Shown: positions 16,890 to 26,247, counted from the stretch's first letter. The stretch: 41,485 nt of DNA from Scalindua sp964437425 (GCA_964437425.1 CAYTGO010000026.1:1-41485); one strand, 5' to 3'. Numbers and translations are program-made. Notes: generated by a model not told the origin, from the sequence alone.

Positions 16890-17513
16890 CTATTTGAGGT
16901 ATTTTATGGCAACAAAACCACTGATTAATAATATAACAAATACTATGGAAAGGATGTTAAAATACTTCTCTATAAACGTTTTGATCTTTGGGCCGAAAAC
17001 ATAAAACAGTCCTGCAACCAGAAAGAATCTTGCACTTCTGCTTAAAGCTGACGCAAGAATCAGGGTAAATATGTTTATTTTACAAACTCCGGCCGCAATG
17101 GTAAATACTTTGTAGGGTATGGGAGTAAATCCAGCCACTGCAATTGCCGAAAATGCGTTATTTTGATATTGTGTACTCACCGCATTAAATAAGTCGGTAA
17201 TATTGTAAAAGCTGATGATTGGGCTGCCAACATACTCAAAAAGCTGATAACCAATAAAATAACCAAAACATCCACCTATTATCGACCCGATAGAGCATAC
17301 CAATGCGTATTTAAAAGCTTTGGCAGGTTTAGAGACTGCCAAAGCTATCAAAAGGACGTCAGGCGGTATAGGAAAAAAAGACGATTCACAAAATGCAAGT
17401 ACAAAGAGCGCCCATGTACTGTGAGGTTTTTCTGCCCACTGTATTGTCCAATCATAGAGCCTTCTTATATGATTTGCTTTTCTTGTAACTTGCTCTTTTT
17501 CAATTGATTCCAT
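16890..17513 (-). CDS. YqaA/DedA-type (VTT domain) inner membrane protein
   Basis: The 207-residue protein has about five hydrophobic segments. The pattern FFPIPPDVLLIALA near residue 50, GSIIGGCFGYFIGYQLFE around 80-95 and AGFTPIPYKVFTIAAGV (about 127-143) matches the SNARE-associated/DedA (VTT) family, in its YqaA branch. The conserved F-P-I-P-P-D and P-I-P-Y-K-x-F-T motifs are both present. DedA-type proteins are linked to lipid carrier or membrane lipid flipping, but I cannot assign a substrate. There is no obvious Shine-Dalgarno before the ATG. Confidence 0.87.
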   Translation of the reverse strand: MESIEKEQVTRKANHIRRLYDWTIQWAEKPHSTWALFVLAFCESSFFPIPPDVLLIALAVSKPAKAFKYALVCSIGSIIGGCFGYFIGYQLFEYVGSPIISFYNITDLFNAVSTQYQNNAFSAIAVAGFTPIPYKVFTIAAGVCKINIFTLILASALSRSARFFLVAGLFYVFGPKIKTFIEKYFNILSIVFVILLISGFVAIKYLK

Positions 17514-17593
17514 TATCTAATATGCAATCAGCAAAAGTAGTATCGTAAGGATTTGTTAAAGTGCATCGTCCCTGTAAGCTACCCATTACCTGG

Positions 17594-18790
17594 CTACTCT
17601 TTCTTAGACATCTTAGGTGTGTAAATACAGTACGGTTCCTCTGCCATGTAGTCTCCTGTTTCGTAGAACGCACGCGCTCTGCAACCTTCGCAGACTTTCT
17701 TGTATTCACATTCACCGCATTTGCCTCCAAGCAAATCAGGCTGTCTTAGTTTTTCGAAGACAGGAGAATTTTTCCAGATATCTACAAACTTCTGCTTCTT
17801 GATGTGTCCGGCTTCAACAGGTAGATATCCACATGGGAAAACCTCACCCTTGTGAGAAACAAAACAGACTCCGGTCCCGGCCAGACAACCTTTTGTCATT
17901 GCGGCCATACCGTGAGTTTTTGGTGTGATTTTGACGCCTTCCTCTTTTGCCCGTTCGCGCATTATCCTGAAATAGTGAGGTGAACAGGTTGCCTTTGTCT
18001 GGATCACTGCTTCCTTGGATAAGTCATAGAAAAGATTAAGGAGTTCCTCATACTTGTCGGCCGGTAGCATCTGGTCGTCAGCAATTTCAACACCGCAACC
18101 TACCGGGACGAGCATAAATATGTGAATCGCCTCGGCACCCATGTTAACTGCAAGGTCGTACAAGTCGCGAAGTTGATCTTGATTATGTTTTGCAATAGTA
18201 CAGTTAATCTGCATGCCCATGCCCGCATCCTTCAGATGATTGAATCCTCTGACCGCCTGGTCGAACGATCCTTTCAGCTTGCGGAATTTGTCATGAGTCT
18301 CTGCATCTGCACCGTCAAGGCTTATGGAAACCCTGGATACCCCTGAGTCTACAATTTTCTTAGCCATCGCCTCATCTACCAATGTACCATTGGTAGCCAG
18401 TGCTACTGTCAAACCTTTGTCTACTGCGTATCTAGCTATGTCGAATATGTCCGGACGAAAGAGTGGTTCTCCCCCGCTTAAGACGAGAATCGGATTGCCA
18501 GCTTCGGCAATTGCATCGACGAGTTCAAAGGATTCTTCTGTGGTCAAATCATCATTCATCAGCTGGGTACTTACGTCGAGTCTTCTACAATGGATGCACT
18601 CCAGGTTGCAGCCAGCAGTCGTTTCCCAGAATACGAGACGTAGCTGGTTCTTCATGTTTTTCATATATTGACTGGAAACCTTGCCGTCTCCGTGTCCTTT
18701 TATTTGTGAGTAAACTTCCTTTATGGTACCTTCCAGCATGCCATCCGGCATACCGTGAGAACCTGAATTCTTACCATGATCATCCTTCAT
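17594..18790 (-). CDS. ahbD: Radical SAM/SPASM protein, AhbD-like (heme b synthase of the siroheme-dependent pathway)
   Basis: An upstream TTG at 18853 is in frame, but ATG 18790 has GGGGG 6-7 bases upstream and is preferred (398 residues). The opening RLVFWETTAGCNLECIHCRR carries the radical SAM CxxxCxxC cluster motif. LSGGEPLFRPD and the ISLDG strand follow. The C-terminal part is a SPASM-type domain with Cys in GCLAGTGVCF, FPCGYLP, KCGECEYKKVCEGCRARA and EPYCIYTPK; the last is characteristic of AhbD/NirJ-type proteins. AhbD converts Fe-coproporphyrin III to heme b by radical decarboxylation of two propionates. In a cytochrome-rich organism this fits. AhbC, NirJ and other peptide-modifying SPASM proteins are close relatives, so the exact reaction is probable, not proven. 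Confidence 0.72.
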   Translation of the reverse strand: MKDDHGKNSGSHGMPDGMLEGTIKEVYSQIKGHGDGKVSSQYMKNMKNQLRLVFWETTAGCNLECIHCRRLDVSTQLMNDDLTTEESFELVDAIAEAGNPILVLSGGEPLFRPDIFDIARYAVDKGLTVALATNGTLVDEAMAKKIVDSGVSRVSISLDGADAETHDKFRKLKGSFDQAVRGFNHLKDAGMGMQINCTIAKHNQDQLRDLYDLAVNMGAEAIHIFMLVPVGCGVEIADDQMLPADKYEELLNLFYDLSKEAVIQTKATCSPHYFRIMRERAKEEGVKITPKTHGMAAMTKGCLAGTGVCFVSHKGEVFPCGYLPVEAGHIKKQKFVDIWKNSPVFEKLRQPDLLGGKCGECEYKKVCEGCRARAFYETGDYMAEEPYCIYTPKMSKKE

Positions 18791-18962
18791 TGTTGCCCCC
18801 AGTATTCTTTCTACATTATTGATAAAATGCGATAAATTGTTTGTCCTTGACAAGACAATTTAGCACTGTAATATTAAAATTTTGCATAATTACAACAATT
18901 TTACCCTTATTTCACATAAATTCAAATACAAAAATATCTAATTAATCACAAACGTAGATGTT

Positions 18963-20537
18963 ATGAAAACAAGAGAGAAAATCACAATATATGATACAAC
19001 ACTGCGAGACGGCAGCCAGACGGAAGGCATCTCGTTTTCTCTGCAGGATAAGGTGGGAATAGCACTTAAACTTGACGATCTCGGTGTAGATTATATTGAG
19101 GGTGGTTATCCATTATCTAATCCCAAAGATAAGAATTTTTTCAAAGAGATCAGAAAGAATTCATTAAAGAATGCAAAAGTTGCGGCATTTGGCAGTACGA
19201 AGCGGGCGAATAAAAAAGCATCGGAAGATCCAGGAATAAAAGCACTGCTTTTAACGGAGATGCCTGTCGTAACAATCGTAGCCAAGGGTTGGGACTTCCA
19301 CGTAACCGATGTTCTTAAAGTATCTTTGGATGAAAATCTGAAAATGGTCTCTGAAACAGTCGAATATTTGAAATCAAAAGGAAGAGAAGTAATTCTTGAT
19401 GCAGAGCATTTCTTTGACGGGCACAAGAAAAATTCCAGATATTCATTAAAAGTGTTGAAGGCTGCACAGAATTCAGGAGTGGATACAATTGTACTTTGTG
19501 ATACTAATGGAGGCTGTCTACCACAAGAAGTGGAAAAGATCATGGGAAGCGTTGCAAGTAAGATAAAAGTACCGTTGGGCATACATACTCACAACGACTG
19601 TGAACTGGCGGTGGCTAATACAATTGCTGCTGTCAATTCAGGTGCGAGGCATGTACAGGGGACAATAAACGGGCTAGGGGAGAGATGTGGAAATGCGAAC
19701 CTTTGCTCGGTAATACCGAACCTGGTATTGAAGAATAAATTTAAGTGCCTCGGAAATTCTGAACTAAAAAAACTTACGGAAATATCAAGATATGTCAATG
19801 AAGTGGCAAATTTTGTTCCCATGGCTAATCAGCCTTTTGTTGGTTCAAGTGCTTTTGCACATAAAGGAGGATTGCACGTAAACGCGATACAAAAGAACAG
19901 GAGTACTTATGAACATATAGAACCGGAAACGGTTGGAAACGAGAGAAGGATTTTAATATCCGAACTATCCGGAAGTTCAAACATTCTCAAAAAGGTTGAA
20001 AAATATAAAATTGCACATGATCAGAAAACAATGCGAAAAATCCTGAAGAAAGTTCAGGATATGGAGAACGAGGGGTATCACTTTGAATCGGCAGAAGGTT
20101 CATTCGACCTCCTGGTTAAGAAGGTGATAGGAAAGCACAAAGGGTTCTTTGATCTTGAAGATTTCAGGGTAATTGTAGAAAGAGGAAAAGATGGAAAATC
20201 CATTACCCGCGCAACTGTCCAAATAAAGGTTAATGGTGTAAAGGAACTGACAGTTAGTGATGGGGATGGCCCTGTTAATGCCCTGGACGGCGCATTACGG
20301 AAAGCACTTGAGAAATTCTATCCGTCTCTTGCGGATATGCATCTTATAGATTTCAAGGTACGTGTTATTAATCCTAAAGAGGCATCTGCCGCAAAGGTAA
20401 GGGTAATAATCGAATCTCACGATCACAAAGATACCTGGGGCACTGTCGGTGTGTCTGGAAACCTGATAGAAGCGAGCTGGAAGGCCCTTGTCGAAAGTAT
20501 TGAGTATAAACTTTTAAAGGATGAAGATGGAGACTGA
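18963..20537 (+). CDS. cimA: (R)-citramalate synthase
   Basis: The 524-residue protein begins IYDTTLRDGSQTEGISFSLQ, typical of the CimA (TIGR00977) branch of the isopropylmalate/homocitrate synthase family. It then shows GVDYIEGGYPLSNPKD, GIHTHNDCELAVAN (metal His), GTINGLGERCGNAN and AHKGGLHVNAIQK. The C-terminal third (about 395-520) is the LeuA-type allosteric domain. It condenses acetyl-CoA with pyruvate to citramalate, the threonine-independent entry to isoleucine. Length fits the family. It overlaps valS by a few codons, so the two are co-transcribed and likely translationally coupled, a logical pairing of branched-chain synthesis and charging. Confidence 0.93.
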   Translation: MKTREKITIYDTTLRDGSQTEGISFSLQDKVGIALKLDDLGVDYIEGGYPLSNPKDKNFFKEIRKNSLKNAKVAAFGSTKRANKKASEDPGIKALLLTEMPVVTIVAKGWDFHVTDVLKVSLDENLKMVSETVEYLKSKGREVILDAEHFFDGHKKNSRYSLKVLKAAQNSGVDTIVLCDTNGGCLPQEVEKIMGSVASKIKVPLGIHTHNDCELAVANTIAAVNSGARHVQGTINGLGERCGNANLCSVIPNLVLKNKFKCLGNSELKKLTEISRYVNEVANFVPMANQPFVGSSAFAHKGGLHVNAIQKNRSTYEHIEPETVGNERRILISELSGSSNILKKVEKYKIAHDQKTMRKILKKVQDMENEGYHFESAEGSFDLLVKKVIGKHKGFFDLEDFRVIVERGKDGKSITRATVQIKVNGVKELTVSDGDGPVNALDGALRKALEKFYPSLADMHLIDFKVRVINPKEASAAKVRVIIESHDHKDTWGTVGVSGNLIEASWKALVESIEYKLLKDEDGD

Positions 20538-23223
20538 TTTACCAACAAAATACAACCCTAAGGAGATTGAGGATAAGTGGTATAGTTTCTGGGAAGAGGG
20601 CAATTTTTTTCATTGCAAGCCGGATCCTGCCAAAAAACCCTACACTATAGTAATTCCTCCTCCAAATGTTACAGGTGTTCTGCATATGGGGCATGCGCTC
20701 AATAATATATTGCAGGATATATTGATAAGGTGGAGAAGGATGCAGGGATACAACACACTGTGGATGCCGGGGACAGATCATGCGGGCATAGCAACGCAGA
20801 ATGTCGTTGAAAGAAAATTGCTTAAAAAAGGAACAAGCCGGCATGAGCTTGGACGGGAAAAGTTTATCGAAGAGGTGTGGAAATGGAAAAAAGAGTACGG
20901 TTCAGAAATTTTGAAACAGCTTAGAAAACTGGGCTCTTCGTGCGATTGGGAGAGAGAACGATTCACGATGGATGAAGGTTTGTCAGAAGCCGTTAAAGAG
21001 GCATTTGTTAAACTGTATGAAAAAGGATTCATTTACAAAGGTAAGTACATTGTTAACTGGTGTCCAAGGTGCCTTACTGCCATTTCAGATGATGAAGTAG
21101 AACATGAAGACCATGAAGGGCATCTCTGGCACATCAGATATCCTTTCCGGGATGCACCACACTTGTTCGTTACTATTGCGACAACCCGTCCGGAAACCAT
21201 GCTGGGTGACGTTGCTGTTGCGGTAAATCCGGAGGATGAAAGATATAAGGATATGATAGGCGAGATGCTCGTTCTACCTGTGGTAGGCCGCGAAATACCC
21301 ATAATTGCGGATGAAGCGGTAGACCCTGAATTTGGTACCGGTGCTGTAAAGGTTACTCCCGCACATGATCCAAACGATTTCGAAATCGGCAAGAGGCATA
21401 ATCTGGACCACGTTATAATTATGAATGAAGACGGAACTATAAAAGGTGACGCGGAAAATTATATTGGCATGGACAGGTATGAGTGTAGGGAGGCGCTGGT
21501 TGAGGAACTTAAAGAAGAGAAGAATATGGTAAAGGTTCAACCACATTCCCACTCAGTAGGGCATTGCTATCGCTGTAGAACTGTTATAGAACCTTACCTT
21601 TCTGAACAGTGGTTTGTCAAAATGAAGCCTTTAGCAGAAGCGGCAATTGAAGCACAAAAGAGTGGAAATGTTACTTTCCATCCTGAACGGTGGACTAAGG
21701 TCTATTTGAGCTGGCTTGAAAATGTAAGGGACTGGTGTATCTCAAGACAGATATGGTGGGGACACAGGATTCCGGCCTGGCAATGTGAAAGTTGTGATGA
21801 GATAAATATTGCACGTGAGGCCCCTGATAAATGTTCAAAATGTGGTCACGATACGTTGATCGAAGAGACAGACGTTCTGGATACGTGGTTTAGCTCCGCA
21901 CTATGGCCATTTTCTACAATGGGATGGCCTGAAGAGACTGAGGAGTTAAAATATTACTACCCAACATCTACGCTTGTTACTGACCGTGGTATTATATATT
22001 TCTGGGTGGCAAGGATGGTGATGATGGGTCTGGAAATCAGGAATGAAGTGCCTTTTTCAAATGTGTATGTGCATGGTACCATCCTCGATGATTTGGGAAG
22101 AAAAATGAGCAAGTCTCTGGGTAATGGGATCGATCCTCTGTTGATGATTGATCAGTACGGAGCCGATGCAGTAAGAACATCAATAATAATGCTGACTGTC
22201 GAGGGACAGGACGTAAAACTCAATGAAAACAGGTTTGAAATGGGCAGGAACTTCATTAATAAGGTGTGGAATGCTGCCAGGTTTGCCATGATGAATCTGG
22301 AATCAGATGAATCATCTGATGTGCAAATAACAGATGACGACTACTGTTTTGAAGATATCTGGATAATCAGCCGGCTTAATTCAGTTACAGAAGTATGTAC
22401 GAACTCCCTGGAGAAGTACAAATTTAATGAGGCCATAAGAGCTCTTTATGAATTTATCTGGAATGATTTCTGCGACTGGTATCTGGAGATAATCAAGCCG
22501 AGACTTTACAATACGGATGAGAAGGAGAGCAGGATGGTGGCGCAAAAGGCGTTGGTATATGTGCTCAATAATACGCTTCATCTGTTGCACCCATTTGCCC
22601 CGTTCATGACTGAAGAGATATGGCAACACTTAAAAAATATGGTTGCACAAAGCAGAGCGATTGCAGTTGACTCGATGAAAAATGAAAGCTTGATGATTTG
22701 TACGTGGCCTCAAATAGATTCTGCAAAAATCGATAAAAAAGTAATGGATACAATGCCATTGCTTCAAGACCTGATCAGAGCGGTACGTAACATCAGAAGT
22801 AATATGAATATACCAAACAAAACACCACTGAAGGCCATTATTTCAGTTCATGATAACGCGATTAAGACTAGGCTTGATAGCCATCACGGCTTTATCGTTC
22901 AGATGGCAAATCTTGATGGTGTAGAAATAGGTGTTGGTCTGGAAAAGCCGGAATCATCTGCAAGCGAAGTTGTAAACGATATACAGATTTTTGTCCCCTT
23001 AAAGGGACTTATAGATAAAGATGCAGAGAAGGAAAAGCAGAAAGAACATTTAAATAAGACGAACTCACACCTGGAAATTGTACGAAAAAAACTCTTTAAT
23101 GAGAATTTTGTTAAGAATGCTCCTGAACATATTGTTAATGCGGAAAGAGATAAAGAGGCAGAGCTTCTAGGACAAATTATTAAGATAAAGGATATCCTGG
23201 AAGATTTAGAAAAAGACGATTAA
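20527..23223 (+). CDS. valS: Valyl-tRNA synthetase
   Basis: Class I aminoacyl-tRNA synthetase of about 898 residues. Landmarks: PPNVTGVLHMGHALNN (HIGH motif), WMPGTDHAGIATQ, editing-domain TTRPETMLGD and GTGAVKVTPAHDPND, GHRIPAW with a CxxC zinc-type insert (CESCDE, CSKCGH), KMSKSLGNGIDPL (KMSKS motif, about residue 526), the DALR-like anticodon domain and a C-terminal tRNA-binding coiled coil. It charges tRNA-Val and clears mischarged threonine. AAAGG at 20516-20520 abuts the ATG at 20521 but lies 6 bases from ATG 20527, so I chose 20527. The start overlaps the end of cimA. Confidence 0.96.
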   Translation: METDLPTKYNPKEIEDKWYSFWEEGNFFHCKPDPAKKPYTIVIPPPNVTGVLHMGHALNNILQDILIRWRRMQGYNTLWMPGTDHAGIATQNVVERKLLKKGTSRHELGREKFIEEVWKWKKEYGSEILKQLRKLGSSCDWERERFTMDEGLSEAVKEAFVKLYEKGFIYKGKYIVNWCPRCLTAISDDEVEHEDHEGHLWHIRYPFRDAPHLFVTIATTRPETMLGDVAVAVNPEDERYKDMIGEMLVLPVVGREIPIIADEAVDPEFGTGAVKVTPAHDPNDFEIGKRHNLDHVIIMNEDGTIKGDAENYIGMDRYECREALVEELKEEKNMVKVQPHSHSVGHCYRCRTVIEPYLSEQWFVKMKPLAEAAIEAQKSGNVTFHPERWTKVYLSWLENVRDWCISRQIWWGHRIPAWQCESCDEINIAREAPDKCSKCGHDTLIEETDVLDTWFSSALWPFSTMGWPEETEELKYYYPTSTLVTDRGIIYFWVARMVMMGLEIRNEVPFSNVYVHGTILDDLGRKMSKSLGNGIDPLLMIDQYGADAVRTSIIMLTVEGQDVKLNENRFEMGRNFINKVWNAARFAMMNLESDESSDVQITDDDYCFEDIWIISRLNSVTEVCTNSLEKYKFNEAIRALYEFIWNDFCDWYLEIIKPRLYNTDEKESRMVAQKALVYVLNNTLHLLHPFAPFMTEEIWQHLKNMVAQSRAIAVDSMKNESLMICTWPQIDSAKIDKKVMDTMPLLQDLIRAVRNIRSNMNIPNKTPLKAIISVHDNAIKTRLDSHHGFIVQMANLDGVEIGVGLEKPESSASEVVNDIQIFVPLKGLIDKDAEKEKQKEHLNKTNSHLEIVRKKLFNENFVKNAPEHIVNAERDKEAELLGQIIKIKDILEDLEKDD

Positions 23224-23294
23224 ATTAGATTTTTAGTTCCTCCTTCAGAAGACAATATCATCTAGACGGAGATCTACCTTTGGAGAAAATATTA

Positions 23295-24641
23295 ATGTTA
23301 AAATCCCTGAATAAGTACCTGATACTCTGTTTGCTATTTGTCGCGGCAACGTCATTTGCTGAGACTGAGCCACCTAAAGCAGAACTGTATAATGAATGTC
23401 CAACCTGTGGAACAAAATATTCATATGATATTAAATTTTGTGGAAAGGATGGGGGCAAATTAGTAGAAACACAAAAAAGGTCAATATGTCCCAAGTGCAA
23501 TCAAAAGGGTGTTCCGGGAGAAGTATTCTGCAGGGCAGATGGAGAAAAGCTCGTAACAGTTGAAGAGGTAAAAGTGAACGAACAAAAGCTTTTAGAAGAT
23601 CGGCAGAAGGCGGTAGAACATTTTAAAGAAGGCAATACGTTTCTGGACAGTGAAGATTTTGGTAAAGCACTGGAGGAATATAAGAAGGCCGTTGAGCTAT
23701 ATGAGAATATACCTAGACTCCAATACAATATAGGTTTGCTTTACGGAAAGATCGGAAAGCATAAAGACGCAATTAAACATCTCAGGAATTATTGTAAATT
23801 GTCACCGGATGCAGATGATATAGACGGGATAATAACCAAGATTGCAATATTACAGGGTATTGTAGATAAAAAAAATAAACTGATAAAAAAATATGAAAAG
23901 CGAGATAGTGTTATGACGAAGGCATTGCCAGGGATTAAGGAAAAGTGTGGTATGGTTTTCGTACCTGCAGGTTCTTTCGTGATGGGAAATAATAGTATAA
24001 AAAGAGAGCAACGTCCCAGTCACAATGTTTATCTTGACCCCTTTTATATTGATAAATACGAAGTAACAAATGCTGAGTACTATGAGTTCCTGGATTATAT
24101 AAACAAAACAAAAGATCATAGTAAATGCAGGGAAGATGAACCAATAAATAAAGGCCATCAGCCTCATAATTGGGAAAAGGATTACTATAGTCATCCGGAA
24201 TTCCCTGTTGTACGAATAGACTGGTATGATGCTTGTGCTTATGCAGCGTGGGCCGGAAAGCGGTTGCCAACAGAGGCAGAGTGGGAAAAGGCAGCCAGAG
24301 GAACGGATGAGAGAAAATGGCCCTGGGGCAGTGAGTGGGATTCTTCAAAATATAATTTCGGAGATCCAGAACCGGTCGGTTCACATGAAGATGGTAAGAG
24401 TCCCTATGGATGTTATGACATGGCTGGCAGCGTTGCAGAGTGGTGTGCAGATTGGGCCGATATGAATTATTATGAAAAGAGTCCCAAGAGGAATCCTAAA
24501 GGACCTGAAAAAGGTGCAGAAAAAATTATTAGAGGTGGTTCACGATTTATCCCTGATGGCCTTTCTCTGCGATCTACGGCACGAAAGGCAATGCGCCCAA
24601 ATATTGGGAATATGAGTGTGGGGTTTCGTTGCGTAAAATAG
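23295..24641 (+). CDS. Exported zinc-ribbon/TPR protein with FGE-sulfatase-like domain, catalytic Cys apparently missing
   Basis: I chose ATG 23295, 9 bases after GGAG (an upstream TTG at 23280 is in frame). The 448-residue product has a signal peptide (SFAET), two short zinc-ribbon-like elements (CPTCG with FCGKDGGKL; CPKC with FCRADGEKL), a TPR-like helical region (about 115-170: FKEGNTFLDSEDFGKALEEY) and a formylglycine-generating-enzyme/SUMF1-like domain from about 220. The latter has MVFVPAGSFVMG, DKYEVTNAEYYEFLDY, RLPTEAEWEKAARG, YDMAGSVAEWCADW, IIRGGSRF and VGFRCVK. In true FGE the segment after RGGS has a catalytic cysteine pair; here it reads GLSLRSTARKAMRP, without Cys. It probably keeps the fold for binding or structure and not for sulfatase activation. 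Confidence 0.84.
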   Translation: MLKSLNKYLILCLLFVAATSFAETEPPKAELYNECPTCGTKYSYDIKFCGKDGGKLVETQKRSICPKCNQKGVPGEVFCRADGEKLVTVEEVKVNEQKLLEDRQKAVEHFKEGNTFLDSEDFGKALEEYKKAVELYENIPRLQYNIGLLYGKIGKHKDAIKHLRNYCKLSPDADDIDGIITKIAILQGIVDKKNKLIKKYEKRDSVMTKALPGIKEKCGMVFVPAGSFVMGNNSIKREQRPSHNVYLDPFYIDKYEVTNAEYYEFLDYINKTKDHSKCREDEPINKGHQPHNWEKDYYSHPEFPVVRIDWYDACAYAAWAGKRLPTEAEWEKAARGTDERKWPWGSEWDSSKYNFGDPEPVGSHEDGKSPYGCYDMAGSVAEWCADWADMNYYEKSPKRNPKGPEKGAEKIIRGGSRFIPDGLSLRSTARKAMRPNIGNMSVGFRCVK

Positions 24642-24975
24642 ATTTAGGAGTAGGTATAAGACGGCAGATAGAGGACTGCATAAGCTAATTCCCAGTATCA
24701 ATAGGTATTTTACAAATACTGTAAATCGTACAAGAAGGCAATCATATAACTGCTTTTATAACAATAATATAGAGTTCATAATGGTGTTTTTCAGGTTTTT
24801 TTTATAAATTTCATGGATATGCAATCAATTTGTTGATAATATTATCCAGGTTGTAGTAAAATCTAGTTTTATGTATCACCCACAAAGCAAAATAATCAGT
24901 AATCCTTTTTCTCTGGGAATCTTGAATTTCTGGTGAATTTTGGGGTGTGGTTATGTACGTACGTTAGGGGTTAGT
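24642..24975. other. Gene-free AT-rich stretch before the PilZ-like gene
   Basis: No open frame of use and no tRNA or repeat is visible. A loose promoter-like pair (TTGATA at 24833, TAAAAT at 24857, 18-base spacer) points toward the PilZ-like gene but leaves a long leader, so I do not claim it as a promoter. Confidence 0.4.
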
Positions 24976-25323
24976 ATGAAGGTCGAAGAACTAGACTTTG
25001 ATAAAAGGAATAATACAAGGTTAGATCTTGCATTAGGAATATCGCTTCCTGGTCAAGATGGTAAGACTATAAATATAAGCGCTAGTGGAGTTTGTTTCGA
25101 AGTAATAACAAAGGACGTAGATGCGTTTGCAATCGATACAGCAATTCCAGTTAAAATATCCGCTATCACTGCCACGCCTGGATTTGAGGAGAGGAAGATC
25201 AAGCTTAGCGGTAACGGATGTATTGTCAGGAGTGACATAAAAGAAGTAACAAGCCGCGGTAACAGATTGTGCATAGCTTTAAAATTCAACGATGCACTTA
25301 ATATTATACCAAATGATATTTAG
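24976..25323 (+). CDS. PilZ-like domain protein (probable c-di-GMP binding)
   Basis: ATG 24976 lies 5 bases after AGGGG; an in-frame TTG at 24940 is less likely. The 115-residue product has the two-part PilZ signature: an RxxxR-like element KRNNTRLDL near the N-terminus and a D/N-x-S-x-x-G element NISASGVCF about 20 residues later. A beta-rich tail follows (VKISAITAT, KLSGNGCIVRSD, RLCIALKFND). PilZ domains bind c-di-GMP through these residues. No output domain is attached, so it is either a single-domain adaptor or works with the small membrane protein downstream. Confidence 0.72.
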   Translation: MKVEELDFDKRNNTRLDLALGISLPGQDGKTINISASGVCFEVITKDVDAFAIDTAIPVKISAITATPGFEERKIKLSGNGCIVRSDIKEVTSRGNRLCIALKFNDALNIIPNDI

Positions 25324-25409
25324 GAGAATTATTCCTTGAATTTTGCTGTTAAGTTTGTATAATTCCCAAGATCAATAGTATTTGAGAAAATAATTTAGGA
25401 GATATCCTC

Positions 25410-25676
25410 ATGGGTGACTTATTCAAAAAACTAGATGAATTAATGACTGGTGACTTAGTACGGAAGGTTGGAGGGGTAGTATGTTTGATTGCCGTCATCC
25501 TGATAGGGGCAGGCTTCATTGTTGGTGCAAAGAGTGTTTTGAGTACGATGAAGGGGCCAGCCGTTGCTGTGGAGGCTACTGACGAAGAAGGTGCTGAAGA
25601 AGGTGATGTCGCATCTGAAGACGTAGACGAAGAAGTGGAAGAAGATTACGAAGATGAAGACGATTATGATGAATAA
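25410..25676 (+). CDS. Small single-pass membrane protein with acidic tail
   Basis: The 88-residue protein starts at an ATG 8 bases after AGGAG. It has a short amphipathic N-terminus (GDLFKKLDELMTGDLVRK), one TM helix (about 21-41, VGGVVCLIAVILIGAGFIVG) and a tail of about 35 residues made almost only of Glu, Asp, Ala, Val and Tyr. I do not recognise a family. The acidic tail resembles the linkers of the cytochrome-cluster proteins. It ends just before a bidirectional terminator-like dyad. Confidence 0.75.
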   Translation: MGDLFKKLDELMTGDLVRKVGGVVCLIAVILIGAGFIVGAKSVLSTMKGPAVAVEATDEEGAEEGDVASEDVDEEVEEDYEDEDDYDE

Positions 25677-25693
25677 TCTCTGATTGTTTAAAT

Positions 25694-25742
25694 AGCCTTC
25701 TTTAGTGCAGTGAGACGAGAGACATAAGTATTAAAGAAGGCT
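25694..25742. terminator. Dyad between convergent genes, possible bidirectional terminator
   Basis: AGCCTTCTTTA (25694-25704) and its exact reverse complement TAAAGAAGGCT (25732-25742) are separated by 27 bases. The dyad lies between the stop of the acidic membrane protein and the stop of the convergent cytochrome gene. The 11-bp perfect arms are significant, but there is no strong T-run and the loop is long. Confidence 0.5.
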
Positions 25743-26207
25743 TCATTTGTCACCGCTGTTTTTATCCTTCTTTTTGTATCCTTCGTGACATGCTTCGCAG
25801 GATTTTATCATCTTACCAAACTGTGCGTCAGCAATTTCTGTATCACGCTTTTTGCAAGATAGAATTAATCTGTTTGACGCATTATAAAACCTGTCACTTA
25901 ATATAAGAAACTCGCCTGACACACCGGGATGGTTTTTTATATATAAATTTACGCAGCTGACACCAATTCCCTGTTTTAGTTCATTTGCCCACATCTCTAT
26001 CTCTATCCAATCTCTGGAATCCAAAGATTTTGCCAGTCTTCTGGTATCCCTTGAGGTCCTTTTCATTGCCAGTTTCAAAGTTTCTTCATCTGACATGTAT
26101 GCTCGTATTTCCTCATCATCGACAGATACTTCCACTGCCTTTTTACAGGAAGTTATTCCCGTTAGTGCGACCGACATAAATAGAAATAGAATCAATAACG
26201 TCTTCAT
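25743..26207 (-). CDS. Cytochrome c'/c556-type lipoprotein (copy 1)
   Basis: The 154-residue protein has a signal peptide ending in a lipobox-like GITSC (Cys21), so it is probably lipid anchored. The heme motif CEACH (137-141) lies close to the C-terminus, the layout of class II cytochromes c (four-helix bundle, c' or c556). Met49 in LKLAMKR of the first helix could be the sixth ligand, as in c556. Two further cysteines (C85, C118) are conserved in the neighbouring paralog. It ends inside the shared dyad. Electron transfer or NO/ligand binding are both possible for this fold. Confidence 0.8.
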   Translation of the reverse strand: MKTLLILFLFMSVALTGITSCKKAVEVSVDDEEIRAYMSDEETLKLAMKRTSRDTRRLAKSLDSRDWIEIEMWANELKQGIGVSCVNLYIKNHPGVSGEFLILSDRFYNASNRLILSCKKRDTEIADAQFGKMIKSCEACHEGYKKKDKNSGDK

Positions 26208-26247
26208 ACTGCCTAATTGATTATCTCAGGTCCTGGACCTTGTCATT

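Noticed and set aside
17594..18790. Radical SAM partner of the AmmeMemoRadiSam pair
   Set aside because: It has CxxxCxxC with HCRR and a SPASM tail, not the CxxCQN pattern of that partner; it fits AhbD/NirJ-type enzymes better.
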